NCBI RefSeq assembly: GCF_000718015.1
Contig: NZ_JODY01000017.1
Coordinates: 62,001 to 126,000, forward strand
DNA length: 64,000 nt
DNA from: Streptomyces catenulae
Lineage (GTDB): Bacteria > Actinomycetota > Actinomycetes > Streptomycetales > Streptomycetaceae
Direction of reading: 5' to 3'
In this document: in pieces, positions 1 through 8,823 of the stretch
Numbering within the stretch: the first letter of the stretch is position 1
Layout of the letters: every line of letters starts with the position of its first letter
The notes under the pieces: generated by a model
What the model saw: the letters and a program-made list of their open reading frames with translations, nothing else
Told to the model about the DNA's origin: nothing
The model's database searches: none
Program-made: the position numbers and the translations under genes

Positions 1-1694
1 AGCGGCAGCTCGCCGTCGGTGAGACCGTCCGCGCCGTCCGGCTCCGGCAGCTCCGGGAACTCCGGGAGGGCGGGCGGCTCGACGCTCTCCGCCGGGGAGC
101 CGGGGCCGTCGGCCGCACCGGAGCGGTCCGTCGCCGGGGCGGCGGGCGCGTCCGTCGGCCCCGGCTGGGCGGCGCCTTTGGCGGCCGTGGTGCGGGCCTC
201 GCGGGCCAGCTCCGCGTCCAGACGGGCGGCGACCAGGTCACCGGCCGTGGTGTCGCCGGAGAGGTGGTCGATGACCCGCTCCAGCGTCGGGCCCAGGGAC
301 GGGGCGGCGGGCGGCGGGGCCGTCGCGGTGGCCAGGGCGGACGGGGGGCGGGCCGGGCCGACGGCGGCGGAGCTGCCGGTCGCGGCCGCGGCGGGGCCCG
401 CCACCGGGGTGGCCAGGGGCGCGGCGACGGGCGCCACGGCGTCCGGGCCCGTCCGCGGCGCGGTGGTGTCCGGCGTACGGGCCGGGCGGTCGTCGGGGCC
501 GGGCGGGGGCGCGGCGGGCAGGTCGTCGAGGACGCGGTGGAGGCGGGCGGCCTCCAGGCGCCAGGTGCGGTCGACGACCTCGTCCGGATACTCGCCCCAG
601 CCGACGGGCGCCCAGCCGGGACCGGCCGCCGCCGGGCCGCCGTGGAAGAGCCGGGCGGCCAGCAGGGAGGTCGCGCCGTCGATGACGCCGGGCTCCTCCA
701 GGAGATCGCAGGCGGGCCGCTCACCGAGCCGGGCGGTGAAGCCGTCGGCCAGCCGGTCGCGGCGGGACAGCTCGGTGAGCGCGGAGACCACGCCGGAGTC
801 CAGGTGCGAGGGCCAGCGGCCCAGCCGCCAGGCGGGCAGCGCGACGCGGGTCAGCAGCCGGTCCCACCCCGCGTACGCCAGACCGACCTGCTCCTGGGCG
901 ACGGTCCGCAGACGGTGGTCGACGTCCTGGGCGCGCTCGGACGCGGCGGCCGCCACGGCGCGCTCCATGAGCGTGGCGTGGTCGCGGCAGGCGCGGAGCA
1001 TCAGATGGGCCACCCGGCCGACGAAGCGGAGCGCCGGGGCCCGTACGCCCCGGGCGCGGGCGGCGACGGCGACCGCGGCGTCCAGCCCGCGGATGAACCG
1101 GCGGGCCGCGGCTATGTCCGGGTCGGCCGCGGGGCCCGTACCGGCGACGACGGGGGCGAGCAGGGCGCGCAGCTCACCGACGCGCATCCACCACAGGAAC
1201 GGGGAGCCGATGACCAGCACCGGGGCCGCCGTCCGCCGGGCGGTGCGGCGGGCGCCGCGGGGCGGGGCGAGCGCGCGGTGGGTGCGGTCCTCCAGCCAGC
1301 TGTCGCAGTCCGGGGTGAGGGCCAGGGCGGACGGTGCGGGGACGTCGAGGCGGTCGGCCAGCTCGCGGACCAGGCGGTGCAGGTCGGGTGCGGCCGTCTC
1401 GGGGACCGGGACGGAGGGGCTGAGCGCGGGCCTGGCCCCGGCGACGACCGCGCCGACCAGTGCGGCGAGCGCCAGCGTCAGCACCGCGACGCCGCAGGTG
1501 ATCAGCCGGGCCAGGCCCCAGCCGGAATCCGCGGCGGCGTCCGGCGTGCCGAGGTGGCCGGTGGCGCCGCCGACCAGCAGCACCACGGCGACCGCGGCGG
1601 GGAGCAGCGCCACGGCGAGCGCCGCGCCGCGGATCCGCAGCACGGCCAGGGCACGGGAGCGCGCCGCGAGGGCGCCTGTTTCCGGACCTGCCAT
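1..1694 (-). CDS. membrane protein with degenerate M48-peptidase-like domain (3' end off window)
   Basis: The reading frame opens at ATG 1694 and is still open at base 1, so at least 564 residues are visible and the C-terminus is missing. Two hydrophobic segments lie at about residues 22-45 and 65-90. After them the text resembles the core of M48 metallopeptidases: a RLDVPAPS-type segment, then VLVIGSPFL and GELRALLAP. In true M48 enzymes the last part continues into an HExxH zinc site; here it reads LLAPVVAGTG, so the zinc ligands are absent and it is probably not a protease. The last 200 residues seen are Ala/Pro/Gly-rich and low complexity. It follows purD on the same strand after about 600 bases and has its own promoter candidate. 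The family assignment is inference from pattern. Confidence 0.7.
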   Translation of the reverse strand, partial: MAGPETGALAARSRALAVLRIRGAALAVALLPAAVAVVLLVGGATGHLGTPDAAADSGWGLARLITCGVAVLTLALAALVGAVVAGARPALSPSVPVPETAAPDLHRLVRELADRLDVPAPSALALTPDCDSWLEDRTHRALAPPRGARRTARRTAAPVLVIGSPFLWWMRVGELRALLAPVVAGTGPAADPDIAAARRFIRGLDAAVAVAARARGVRAPALRFVGRVAHLMLRACRDHATLMERAVAAAASERAQDVDHRLRTVAQEQVGLAYAGWDRLLTRVALPAWRLGRWPSHLDSGVVSALTELSRRDRLADGFTARLGERPACDLLEEPGVIDGATSLLAARLFHGGPAAAGPGWAPVGWGEYPDEVVDRTWRLEAARLHRVLDDLPAAPPPGPDDRPARTPDTTAPRTGPDAVAPVAAPLATPVAGPAAAATGSSAAVGPARPPSALATATAPPPAAPSLGPTLERVIDHLSGDTTAGDLVAARLDAELAREARTTAAKGAAQPGPTDAPAAPATDRSGAADGPGSPAESVEPPALPEFPELPEPDGADGLTDGELP

Positions 1695-1940
1695 GAGCCT
1701 GCACCCCCTGCTGTCCTCGTGGAGACGGACGGAGACATCGGAGAGATCACGCGAATCGAGCCGAACAGCGGGAGCGCCCGGCGGCTCCGGTCCGCACGGG
1801 CACCGGGCCCGAGCCTTCGCGCGCTCCCCACCACTGTGGCACCGGCCACTGACATCGCAACGCCGGTGACCCACTTGCCGCACGTCCCCGTGGTCGCCGT
1901 ACCGGAGAGCAGCACGGCGCACACAGAACGCTTGCGCGGC

Positions 1941-1969
1941 ACCCTAGTTGGGGGCCCGGCTCCCGTCAG
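1941..1969 (-). promoter_or_regulatory. sigma-HrdB-like promoter for the M48-like gene
   Basis: On the minus strand CTGACG (plus 1964-1969) and TAGGGT (plus 1941-1946) are separated by exactly 17 bases, close to the streptomycete vegetative consensus TTGACR-N17-TAGRRT. The predicted transcript would start near 1934 and have an untranslated leader of about 240 bases before ATG 1694. Apart from this and the purD terminator, I see nothing else in the 596-base gap 1695-2290. Confidence 0.45.
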
Positions 1970-2262
1970 CAGCTCGCCGGATCGGTCACTCGATGGTATG
2001 GCTTTGGGCAGAGCCGGGAACTGTCTCCCGGCGGCCCCGGAAACCGGTGCCCGACGGCGTCCCGGCCCCGCCGCGGACCCCGTCCGACCGCTCCCGTAGC
2101 CGCTCCGGCGCACGCCCGGCGCGCCCCGGGCCCGCTCCCCCACCGCCGTGACCGCCCCCGTGCCCCGTCGGCACCCGACGGAGGGACGGGCCGAACGGAC
2201 CGAACGCTCCCGAACACGCCGACGGCCCCGGTGCCACCGCCGCGGCGGGCGGGACCCCGGGG

Positions 2263-2283
2263 CCGTCCGGTGGTGCCGGACGG
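2263..2283 (-). terminator. terminator hairpin after purD
   Basis: Perfect 8-bp stem CCGTCCGG/CCGGACGG with a 5-base loop, 7 bases past the purD stop. A second longer GC hairpin (arms near 2221-2231 and 2258-2267) overlaps it. Confidence 0.55.
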
Positions 2284-2290
2284 GGCGGCG

Positions 2291-3577
2291 TTACGCCTGC
2301 GCCCCCGCGTTCGCCTCCCGGTCCGCGTCCGCCGCGGCCTGGCGGGCGATGTCCGTGCGGTGCTGGGAGCCGTCCAGGGAGATCCGGCCGACGGCGCGGT
2401 AGGCGCGGTCGCGGGCGGCGGTGAGGTCGGCGCCGGTCGCGGTCACCGACAGGACCCGGCCGCCCGCGCTGAGGACCGCGCCGGACGCGTCCTGCGCGGT
2501 CCCGGCGTGCAGCACGTACGCCTTGGGGCCGTCCTGCTCGGCGACGGCGGCGAGGCCCTCGATGGGGTCGCCGGTGCGCGGGGTGCCCGGGTAGTTGTGC
2601 GAGGCGATGACGACGGTGACCGCGGCGCCGTCGCTCCAGCGCAGCGGCGGGACGGCGGCGAGGGTGCCGGTCGCGGCGGCGTGCAGCAGTCCGGCCAGCG
2701 GCGTCTTCAGGCGGGCCAGGACCACCTGGGTCTCCGGGTCGCCGAAGCGGGCGTTGAACTCGATGACCCGCACCCCGCGCGAGGTGATCGCCAGACCCGC
2801 GTAGAGCAGTCCGGAGAAGGGGGTGCCGCGGCGGCGCAGTTCGTCGACGGTGGGCTGGAGGACGGTGGCCAGGACCTCGTCGACGAGCTGCGGGTCGGCC
2901 CAGGGCAGCGGGCTGTAGGCGCCCATGCCGCCGGTGTTGGGACCGGCGTCGCCGTCGAGGGCGCGCTTGAAGTCCTGCGCGGGCTGGAGCGGGACGACGC
3001 TCTCGCCGTCGGTGATCGCGAAGAGCGAGACCTCGGGGCCGTCGAGGAACTCCTCGATGACGGTCTGCCCGCAGGCCAGCGCGTGCGCGCGGGCGACCGC
3101 GGCGTCCTCGGTGACGACGACGCCCTTGCCCGCGGCCAGCCCGTCGTCCTTGACGACGTACGGGGCACCGAAGGCGTCCAGCGCCGCGTCGATCTCCTCG
3201 GCGGTGGTGCAGACGTAGCTGCGGGCGGTGGGGACCCCGGCGGCGGCCATCACGTCCTTGGCGAACGCCTTGGAGCCCTCCAGCCGGGCGGCTTGCGCGG
3301 AGGGGCCGAAGACCGGGATGCCGCGTGCGCGGACCGCGTCGGCGACGCCCGCCACCAGCGGCGCCTCGGGGCCGACGACGACGAGTCCGGCCCCCAGGTC
3401 GGCGGCGAGCGCGGCGACGGCGGCGCCGTCCAGGGCGTCGACGGAGCGGAGTTCGGCCACCTCGGCGATACCGGCGTTGCCGGGGGCGCAGTACAGCGCG
3501 GTGACGTCGGGGTCGAGGGACAGGGAGCGGCACAGGGCGTGTTCGCGGGCGCCGCCGCCGATGACGAGGACCTTCAC
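2291..3577 (-). CDS. purD: phosphoribosylamine-glycine ligase
   Basis: PurD (GAR synthetase) joins glycine to 5-phosphoribosylamine with ATP in purine synthesis. The protein starts [16 protein letters not shown], the signature N-terminus of PurD, and is 428 residues, the normal family size. [32 protein letters not shown] and the ATP-grasp stretch [13 protein letters not shown] are present, followed by GGMGAYSP and RFGDPETQ. The start is GTG 3577, because the family begins exactly with this glycine-rich loop; upstream sequence in the frame is not conserved-looking, and the Shine-Dalgarno is weak. The gene is transcribed away from the SLATT-like gene with a 264-base divergent intergenic region. 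Confidence 0.97.
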   Translation of the reverse strand: MKVLVIGGGAREHALCRSLSLDPDVTALYCAPGNAGIAEVAELRSVDALDGAAVAALAADLGAGLVVVGPEAPLVAGVADAVRARGIPVFGPSAQAARLEGSKAFAKDVMAAAGVPTARSYVCTTAEEIDAALDAFGAPYVVKDDGLAAGKGVVVTEDAAVARAHALACGQTVIEEFLDGPEVSLFAITDGESVVPLQPAQDFKRALDGDAGPNTGGMGAYSPLPWADPQLVDEVLATVLQPTVDELRRRGTPFSGLLYAGLAITSRGVRVIEFNARFGDPETQVVLARLKTPLAGLLHAAATGTLAAVPPLRWSDGAAVTVVIASHNYPGTPRTGDPIEGLAAVAEQDGPKAYVLHAGTAQDASGAVLSAGGRVLSVTATGADLTAARDRAYRAVGRISLDGSQHRTDIARQAAADADREANAGAQA

Positions 3578-3841
3578 GGGTGGCAGCCTAGTCGCCCGGG
3601 GTTCCGGCCCGGCCCGGCGCCCCGTCCGGGAGCCCTCCCCGGCAACCCGGCGCCCACGGGGGCGGCAACTCTTTCGGGTGAGACGCCCGGTTGGCCTATA
3701 CCCGATGGCAGGCCACTTCCGGCCGGGAATCCCGTGATCTTGGGGGCAAGCCCCACCGTTCGGCGGTAGGAAGGGGTGTTCGCATCCGCTTTTCCTACGC
3801 ACCGGGCGCACCGTACGTAGCCGCAACGAGGGAGTCCACGG

Positions 3842-4645
3842 TTGAGTCAGCCGGAGATGCAGCCGGAGGGGACGCCCGGGGACGGCGGGCGGGGCCGGGA
3901 GCCGCGGCGCGCCTGGGAGCGGGCCGCCGCCCTGCTCGGGGCCCGCTCCCAGAGCCGCGGGCCCGGCGACCTGACCGGCCGGGCGTTCCCGCACGGCGAC
4001 TGGGGCGAGCCCGCCGACCGGCTGGACGCGCTCTACGCGTGGACGGAGGAGAGCGCGCTGCGCGCCGCCGACTGGTATCTGCGCGACCGGCGCGGCAAGC
4101 GGCGTGCGGCGCGGGCGCTGCGCGCCGGGACCGCCGCCGGGGTCTCGGTGGGCGCCGCGCTGCCGCTGATCGATCTGGCGGGCGCCTGGCACGGCGGGGC
4201 GCCCTGGGAGTACGTGGCGCTGTTGATAGCCGCCGTCTGCGGGGGCTGTGACCGGTACTTCGGGGCGACGGCGGGCTGGATGCGGGACGTGGCGACGGCG
4301 CAGGCGATCCAGCGGCGGCTGGAGGCGTTGCAGTTCGACTGGGCGTCGGAGAGCGTGCGCGAGGTGCTGGGCCCGGCGGAGGGCACGGCGAGCGAGGCGG
4401 CGGAGCGGTGTCTGGGGGTGCTGCGCCGCTTCCACGAGGACATCGGGGAGCTGGTGCGGTCCGAGACCGGCGACTGGATGACGCAGTTCCGGGCCGGGCC
4501 GGTGCCGCGGGCGGACCGGTCGGCGCCGCCGTGGTCCGGGCCGCGGGCGGAGGCGCCGGGGCAGCCGGGCGGCGGGCGGTTCACGCTGCCGCCGGGCGCC
4601 CGGCCGAACATGCCGCGGCAGCGTCCGCCGGAGCCGCCGCGCTGA
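3842..4645 (+). CDS. SLATT-like two-helix membrane protein
   Basis: A 267-residue protein with a charged N-terminal segment, two adjacent hydrophobic helices (about residues 100-122 and 128-148) and a long C-terminal amphipathic helix, followed by a Pro/Gly-rich tail. This is the layout of SLATT domains, two-helix membrane modules found in many bacterial conflict systems. The start is TTG 3842: GAGGGAG lies 7 bases upstream and no ATG or GTG fits better. It is divergent from purD. Its role here is not known. Presence next to a housekeeping purine gene argues for a core rather than an accessory gene, but that is inference. Confidence 0.7.
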   Translation: MSQPEMQPEGTPGDGGRGREPRRAWERAAALLGARSQSRGPGDLTGRAFPHGDWGEPADRLDALYAWTEESALRAADWYLRDRRGKRRAARALRAGTAAGVSVGAALPLIDLAGAWHGGAPWEYVALLIAAVCGGCDRYFGATAGWMRDVATAQAIQRRLEALQFDWASESVREVLGPAEGTASEAAERCLGVLRRFHEDIGELVRSETGDWMTQFRAGPVPRADRSAPPWSGPRAEAPGQPGGGRFTLPPGARPNMPRQRPPEPPR

Positions 4646-4662
4646 CGGCCCCGGGGTGACCG

Positions 4663-4711
4663 CCCCGGACGCGCGTCCCGTCCGTCGCCGGGCGGGGCGC
4701 CGCGTCCGGGG
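4663..4711. terminator. long-stem hairpin between convergent genes
   Basis: Arms CCCCGGACGCG (4663-4673) and CGCGTCCGGGG (4701-4711) are perfectly complementary across a 27-base loop, between the stop of the SLATT-like gene and the stop of the convergent hypothetical gene. Confidence 0.45.
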
Positions 4712-4717
4712 TACGTC

Positions 4718-5368
4718 TCAGCTGAAGACGATCATGGAGCCCTGGCCGAGGCTGCGGGTGGCGGCCGCGTGCAGGCCGAGCCAGACGTGGCGTTCGCGGG
4801 CGAACGGGCCGTCGTCGGCGGGCGGGCTCACCGACGGTTCCTCCAGACCGGTGGGTCCGGACGGCGGCGCGGGCGGGGCCGGTGGGTTGGCCGGGTCGAT
4901 GCCGAGGGCCGGGGCGACGAGTTCGAGGTCGCGCAGGAGTCCGTGGGAGGAGCCCAACGGGCCGCCGCCGTCGAGGAGTTCGTCGTTGGACAGCGGGTGC
5001 GGGAAGTCGACCGGGACGTACGCCCCGGCGTGGTCGTAGTGCCAGACCAGGTGCGACTGCTGGGCCGTCTGCTCGAACATCTCCAGCAACTGCTCGTAGT
5101 CGCCGCCCAGTTCGTCGACCGGGGTCACCTCCAGGCCGCACAGGCGCAGCAGGTAGGCGCGGCGCAGGAAGTGCAGTGCGTCGTAGTCGAAACCGGCGAC
5201 CGGCGCCACGTCGCCGGAGAGCCCCGGCATGTAGCTGAAGACGGGGACCGGCGGCAGCCCGGCGTCCGTCAGGGCCTTGTCGTAGGCGGCGATCTCTTCG
5301 GAGAAGGGGTTGTCGGGGCTGTGGCACAGCACATCGACGAGGGGTACCAGCCACAGGTCACATGCCAC
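4718..5368 (-). CDS. conserved hypothetical protein, streptomycete
   Basis: A 216-residue acidic soluble protein. It opens ACDLWLVPLVDVLCHSPDNP and ends RSLGQGSMIVFS; between them it is rich in aromatic and acidic residues, with a Pro-rich linker around residues 155-180. I recognise no enzymatic motif. GTG 5368 is chosen because the conserved-looking text begins right there; an in-frame GTG at 5404 would add 12 weakly conserved-looking residues. High third-position GC across the frame supports real coding. It is convergent with the SLATT-like gene and separated from the GntR gene by about 110 bases. Confidence 0.8.
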   Translation of the reverse strand: MACDLWLVPLVDVLCHSPDNPFSEEIAAYDKALTDAGLPPVPVFSYMPGLSGDVAPVAGFDYDALHFLRRAYLLRLCGLEVTPVDELGGDYEQLLEMFEQTAQQSHLVWHYDHAGAYVPVDFPHPLSNDELLDGGGPLGSSHGLLRDLELVAPALGIDPANPPAPPAPPSGPTGLEEPSVSPPADDGPFARERHVWLGLHAAATRSLGQGSMIVFS

Positions 5369-5517
5369 GAGTGAGTGCTCGCTTCCGGTCGGGGCCACTG
5401 GCACGGCGCGCGTGTTGCGGAGAGGACGGGTGGAGAGAGGGCTTACGGAGGTCGGGAGGGGCGGGTGGGCGGTCCGCGGTGGCGGAGGCTTCGGCCGACG
5501 GTCGGGACAGCGTAGTG

Positions 5518-6192
5518 CTAGCCGGGCGTTCCCACGAGGGTGAGGGCGTGCGCGTTGTACTCGGCGATCAGCCGTTGTGCCTCGGCCGGATCGTGCCGGG
5601 CGACGGCCTCGGCGAGGGAGCGGTGGCCCTGCCAGAGCAGGCCGCGCAGCTCGTCCCGTTCGCGCAGCAGCGGGACGGCGAACATCCAGGTCTGCACCCG
5701 TAGGCGGTCCAGGAACTCCCGGATGTACGCGTTGCCGACCAGCCCGCCCAGCTCGCGCCAGAAGCGCAGGTCGTAGCCGATGAGGACGTCCAGGTCACCG
5801 GCGCGGGCGGCGCGTTCGGCCTCCTCGGCGCGGCGGCGCAGGGAGAGCAGGTCCTCGTCGGGCGGGCGCGGCATCCGGGCGCCGGGACCGCGGAAGATGC
5901 CCTCGACGACGAGGGTGCGGGCCTCGACCATGGCGCGGTAGTCCTCGGCGGTGAAGGCGCGGACCATGAAGCCGCGGTGTTCCTCGATGTCGAGCAGTCC
6001 CTGGGCGCAGAGGTCGAGGAGCGCCTCGCGGACCGGGGTGGCGGAGACGCCGTACTGCTCGGCGATCTCCTTCACCGTGAAGCGGTGGCCGCACGGCAGC
6101 CGCCCGGCCAGCACCTCGTCGCGCAGCGCATCGGCGATCTGCCGGCGCAGGGTGTTGCGCCGTACGACCGAGCCGGGCCAGTCAGCGGCCAT
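5518..6192 (-). CDS. GntR-family regulator (FCD-type)
   Basis: A 224-residue repressor-type protein. The N-terminal winged helix (about residues 10-75) carries RRQIADALRDEVLAGRLP and VSATPVREALLDL, the GntR signature. The rest is a helical ligand domain of the FadR/FCD class, with arginine and acidic residues spaced as in that group. It is transcribed in the same direction as, and directly downstream of, the class III aminotransferase gene (218-base gap), so it is a good candidate to control that gene, probably in response to an amino-acid-derived ligand. The ligand cannot be read from the sequence. Start ATG 6192 precedes MAADWPGS. Confidence 0.88.
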   Translation of the reverse strand: MAADWPGSVVRRNTLRRQIADALRDEVLAGRLPCGHRFTVKEIAEQYGVSATPVREALLDLCAQGLLDIEEHRGFMVRAFTAEDYRAMVEARTLVVEGIFRGPGARMPRPPDEDLLSLRRRAEEAERAARAGDLDVLIGYDLRFWRELGGLVGNAYIREFLDRLRVQTWMFAVPLLRERDELRGLLWQGHRSLAEAVARHDPAEAQRLIAEYNAHALTLVGTPG

Positions 6193-6410
6193 GGTGTCCG
6201 TCCGTCCCCTTCGACGACCTGGTGCCGCACGGCGGGCGGGCGGCCCGTCCACGATAGGCGAGGGCCGTCCTGACCTGCCCGGGGGCCGGTACGGGGCGGT
6301 TTCGGGGCCGGTCCGGGGCCCCGCGCACGGGGCGCGCGGGGTCCGGGCGCGCGCCTCCCGGTGCGGGGTGTGCGCCGGGAGGCGGCGGGCCCGTACGGGC
6401 CGCTGTGCCG

Positions 6411-7775
6411 TCAGACGGTGTGGGCGTCCGCGGTCTCCAGGGCGGTGTCGAGGATCGCCAGCCCCTTCTCGGCCTCGGCGGCGGTGATGGTGCAGGCCGG
6501 AACGGCATGGGTGCGGTTCATGTTGACGAAGGGCCACAGGCCGCCGCGCTTGCAGGCGGCGGCGAACTCCGCCATCGGGGCGTTGTCGGCGCCGGACGCG
6601 TTGTACGGCACCAGCGGCTCGCGGGTCTCCTTGTTCCGCACCAGGTCGAGGGCCCAGAAGACGCCGAGGCCGCGGACCTCGCCGACGGAGGGGTGGCGCT
6701 CGGCCATGGCGCGCAGCGCGGGGCCGATGACCGTCTCGCCGATCTCCGCGGCGTTCTCCACGATCCGCTCCTCGGCCATCGCGTTGAGGGTGGCGACGGC
6801 GGAGGCGCAGGCCAGCGGGTGGCCGGAGTAGGTGAGGCCGCCGGGGTAGGGGCGGGTCTCGAAGGTCGCGGCGATCTCGGCGCTGATCGCGACGCCGCCG
6901 AGCGGGACGTAACCGGAGTTGACGCCCTTGGCGAAGGTCAGCAGGTCGGGGGTGACGCCGAAGTGGTCGGCGGCGAACCAGTGGCCGGTGCGGCCGAATC
7001 CGGCCATCACCTCGTCGAGGATGAAGACGATGCCGTGGCGGTCGCAGATCTCGCGGACACCGGCGAGGTAGCCGGGCGGCGGGACCATGATGCCCGCGGT
7101 GCCCGGGATGGTCTCCAGGATGATCGCGGCGATCGACTGCGGGCCCTCGAAGGCGATGGTCGCCTCCAGGTGGGCGAGGGCGCGCTCGCACTCCTGGGCC
7201 TCGTTCTCGGCGTGGAACGGCGAGCGGTAGAGGAAGGGGCCCCAGAAGTGGACGACACCGGCGGACGCGGTGTCCGAGGGCCAGCGGCGCGGGTCGCCGG
7301 TGAGGTTGATCGCGGCGGCGGTGGCGCCGTGGTACGAGCGGTAGGCGGAGAGGACCTTGGCCCGGCCGGTGTGCAGCCGCGCCATGCGGACCGCGTTCTC
7401 CACGGCCTCGGCGCCGCCGTTGGTGAAGAAGATCTTGTCGAGGTCGCCGGGGGTGCGCTCGGCGATCAGCCGGGCGGCCTCGGAGCGGACGTCGACGGCG
7501 AAGCCCGGGGCGATCGTGCAGAGCTTCGCGGCCTGCTCCTGGACCGCCGCGACGACCTTCGGGTGCTGGTGGCCGATGTTGGTGTTGACCAGCTGCGAGG
7601 AGAAGTCGAGGTAGCGGTTGCCGTCGTAGTCCCAGAAGTACGAGCCTTCGGCGCCGGCGACGGGCAGCGGATCGATCAGGCCCTGTGCGGACCAGGAGTG
7701 GAAGACGTGCGCGCGGTCGGCGGCCTTCACGGCCGCGCCGGTGGCGGCGGAGGGGGCGGGGGGCGTCGTGGTCAC
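6411..7775 (-). CDS. class III PLP-dependent aminotransferase
   Basis: A 454-residue omega-type aminotransferase. YFWDYDGNRYLDFSSQL opens the catalytic fold, FFTNGGAEAVENAVRMAR binds the cofactor phosphate, FILDEVMAGFGRTG holds the PLP-binding Asp, and the Schiff-base lysine is in LLTFAKGVNSGYVPLGG. Length and motif order are typical of the class (4-aminobutyrate, beta-alanine, taurine or polyamine transaminases); the amino donor cannot be decided by eye. The gene starts with GTG 7775 and sits between a GntR regulator and a two-component system. Repeated GACA(G/C)TCTGT boxes in its upstream region are a candidate control site. Confidence 0.92.
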   Translation of the reverse strand: MTTTPPAPSAATGAAVKAADRAHVFHSWSAQGLIDPLPVAGAEGSYFWDYDGNRYLDFSSQLVNTNIGHQHPKVVAAVQEQAAKLCTIAPGFAVDVRSEAARLIAERTPGDLDKIFFTNGGAEAVENAVRMARLHTGRAKVLSAYRSYHGATAAAINLTGDPRRWPSDTASAGVVHFWGPFLYRSPFHAENEAQECERALAHLEATIAFEGPQSIAAIILETIPGTAGIMVPPPGYLAGVREICDRHGIVFILDEVMAGFGRTGHWFAADHFGVTPDLLTFAKGVNSGYVPLGGVAISAEIAATFETRPYPGGLTYSGHPLACASAVATLNAMAEERIVENAAEIGETVIGPALRAMAERHPSVGEVRGLGVFWALDLVRNKETREPLVPYNASGADNAPMAEFAAACKRGGLWPFVNMNRTHAVPACTITAAEAEKGLAILDTALETADAHTV

Positions 7776-7866
7776 GGTCAGTACCTCGGATCGGTCGCTC
7801 GGGTCCGCCGGGGACAGGCGCGGCGAACCTCTCCACCCTAGGGATCACCGGTCGCCCGCCGGTACC

Positions 7867-7907
7867 GACAGTCTGTACGGCAGCCGCGGCGGGCGCGGAC
7901 ACTCTGT
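7867..7907. promoter_or_regulatory. two GACA(G/C)TCTGT boxes, candidate operator
   Basis: GACAGTCTGT at 7867-7876 and GACACTCTGT at 7898-7907 are near-identical, each nearly palindromic, and 31 bp apart (about three turns). They lie in the 308-base divergent region between the aminotransferase and the response-regulator gene, upstream of a minus-strand TAGGGT (7835-7840) that could be a -10 box. I see no other structure in this gap. Confidence 0.3.
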
Positions 7908-8083
7908 CGACGTGCGGGGACGGGCGCCGGAGACGGCCGGGACGGCGGGGGAGCCGGGGGCGCGCGGGGCCCGGGTGCGCGCCGGGGCCGGGCGCCCGGT
8001 GACGGCGGGTCGGCGGTCCGTCGCCGGGTGCCCGGCCCGCGCCCGCCGTTTCCGGGGCGCGCCGGGCGTGACACGGTACGTGC

Positions 8084-8821
8084 ATGCCACATCTTCTTGT
8101 TGTCGAGGACGACCCCCAGCTGCGCGGCGCGCTGGTGCGGGCGCTGCGCGACCGGGGGCACGCCGTGGCCACCGCGGCGAGCGGCATGTCCGGGCTGGAC
8201 GCCGCCGTCACCGACCGCCCCGACCTCGTCGTCCTGGACCTCGGTCTGCCGGACGTCGACGGGACGCAGGTGCTGCGGATGCTGCGCGCGGTCAGCGACG
8301 TCCCGGTGATCGTGGCGACCGCCCGGGACGACGAGCCCGACATGGTCGCGGTGCTCGGGGACGGCGCCGACGACTACATCGTCAAGCCGTTCGGCGCGGC
8401 CCAGCTGGACGCCCGGATCAAAGCGGTGCTGCGCCGTCTGGGCACCGCCGAGCCGGAGCCCGCGGTACGGATCGGGGAGCTGGTCCTGGACGCCGCGGCC
8501 CGCGAGGTGACGCTCGCCGGGGCGGCGCTGGACCTCACCCCGCGCGAGTTCGACCTGCTGGCGTACCTCGCGCGCCGCCCCGGCCAGGTGGTCTCCCGCC
8601 GTGAGCTGCTCGCCGAGGTCTGGCAGCAGCCGCTGGGCGGCGCCGACAAGACCGTGGACGTCCATCTGTCCTGGCTGCGCCGGAAGCTGGGCGAGACGGC
8701 GCAGCGGCCGCGCTATCTGCACACGGTCCGGACGGTCGGCGTGAAGCTGGCGGCGCCCGAGGAGGCGGCGGGGCCGGACGACGCGGCGGACGCGGGCCGC
8801 CCCTCCCCCGGCCGGGCGTAG
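8084..8821 (+). CDS. OmpR/PhoB-family response regulator
   Basis: A 245-residue two-component transcription factor. Receiver domain, residues 1-115: acidic pair in VVEDDPQL, phosphoacceptor Asp in LVVLDLGLPDVDG, conserved Lys in DDYIVKPFG. Winged-helix output domain, about residues 125-225: LTPREFDLLAYLARRPGQVVSR and VDVHLSWLRRKLGE, the OmpR recognition signature. A 20-residue Ala/Asp-rich tail follows. It is two bases upstream of its histidine kinase gene, so the two form a coupled operon. No target can be deduced from the sequence alone; both gene neighbours in the opposite direction (aminotransferase, VTC protein) are possible. Confidence 0.93.
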   Translation: MPHLLVVEDDPQLRGALVRALRDRGHAVATAASGMSGLDAAVTDRPDLVVLDLGLPDVDGTQVLRMLRAVSDVPVIVATARDDEPDMVAVLGDGADDYIVKPFGAAQLDARIKAVLRRLGTAEPEPAVRIGELVLDAAAREVTLAGAALDLTPREFDLLAYLARRPGQVVSRRELLAEVWQQPLGGADKTVDVHLSWLRRKLGETAQRPRYLHTVRTVGVKLAAPEEAAGPDDAADAGRPSPGRA

Positions 8822-8823
8822 CC

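Noticed and set aside
19..2099. Two long plus-strand open frames at the left edge
   Set aside because: Both are shadows of the minus-strand membrane protein that runs off the window; their products are Arg/Gly/Ala-rich and carry no domain.
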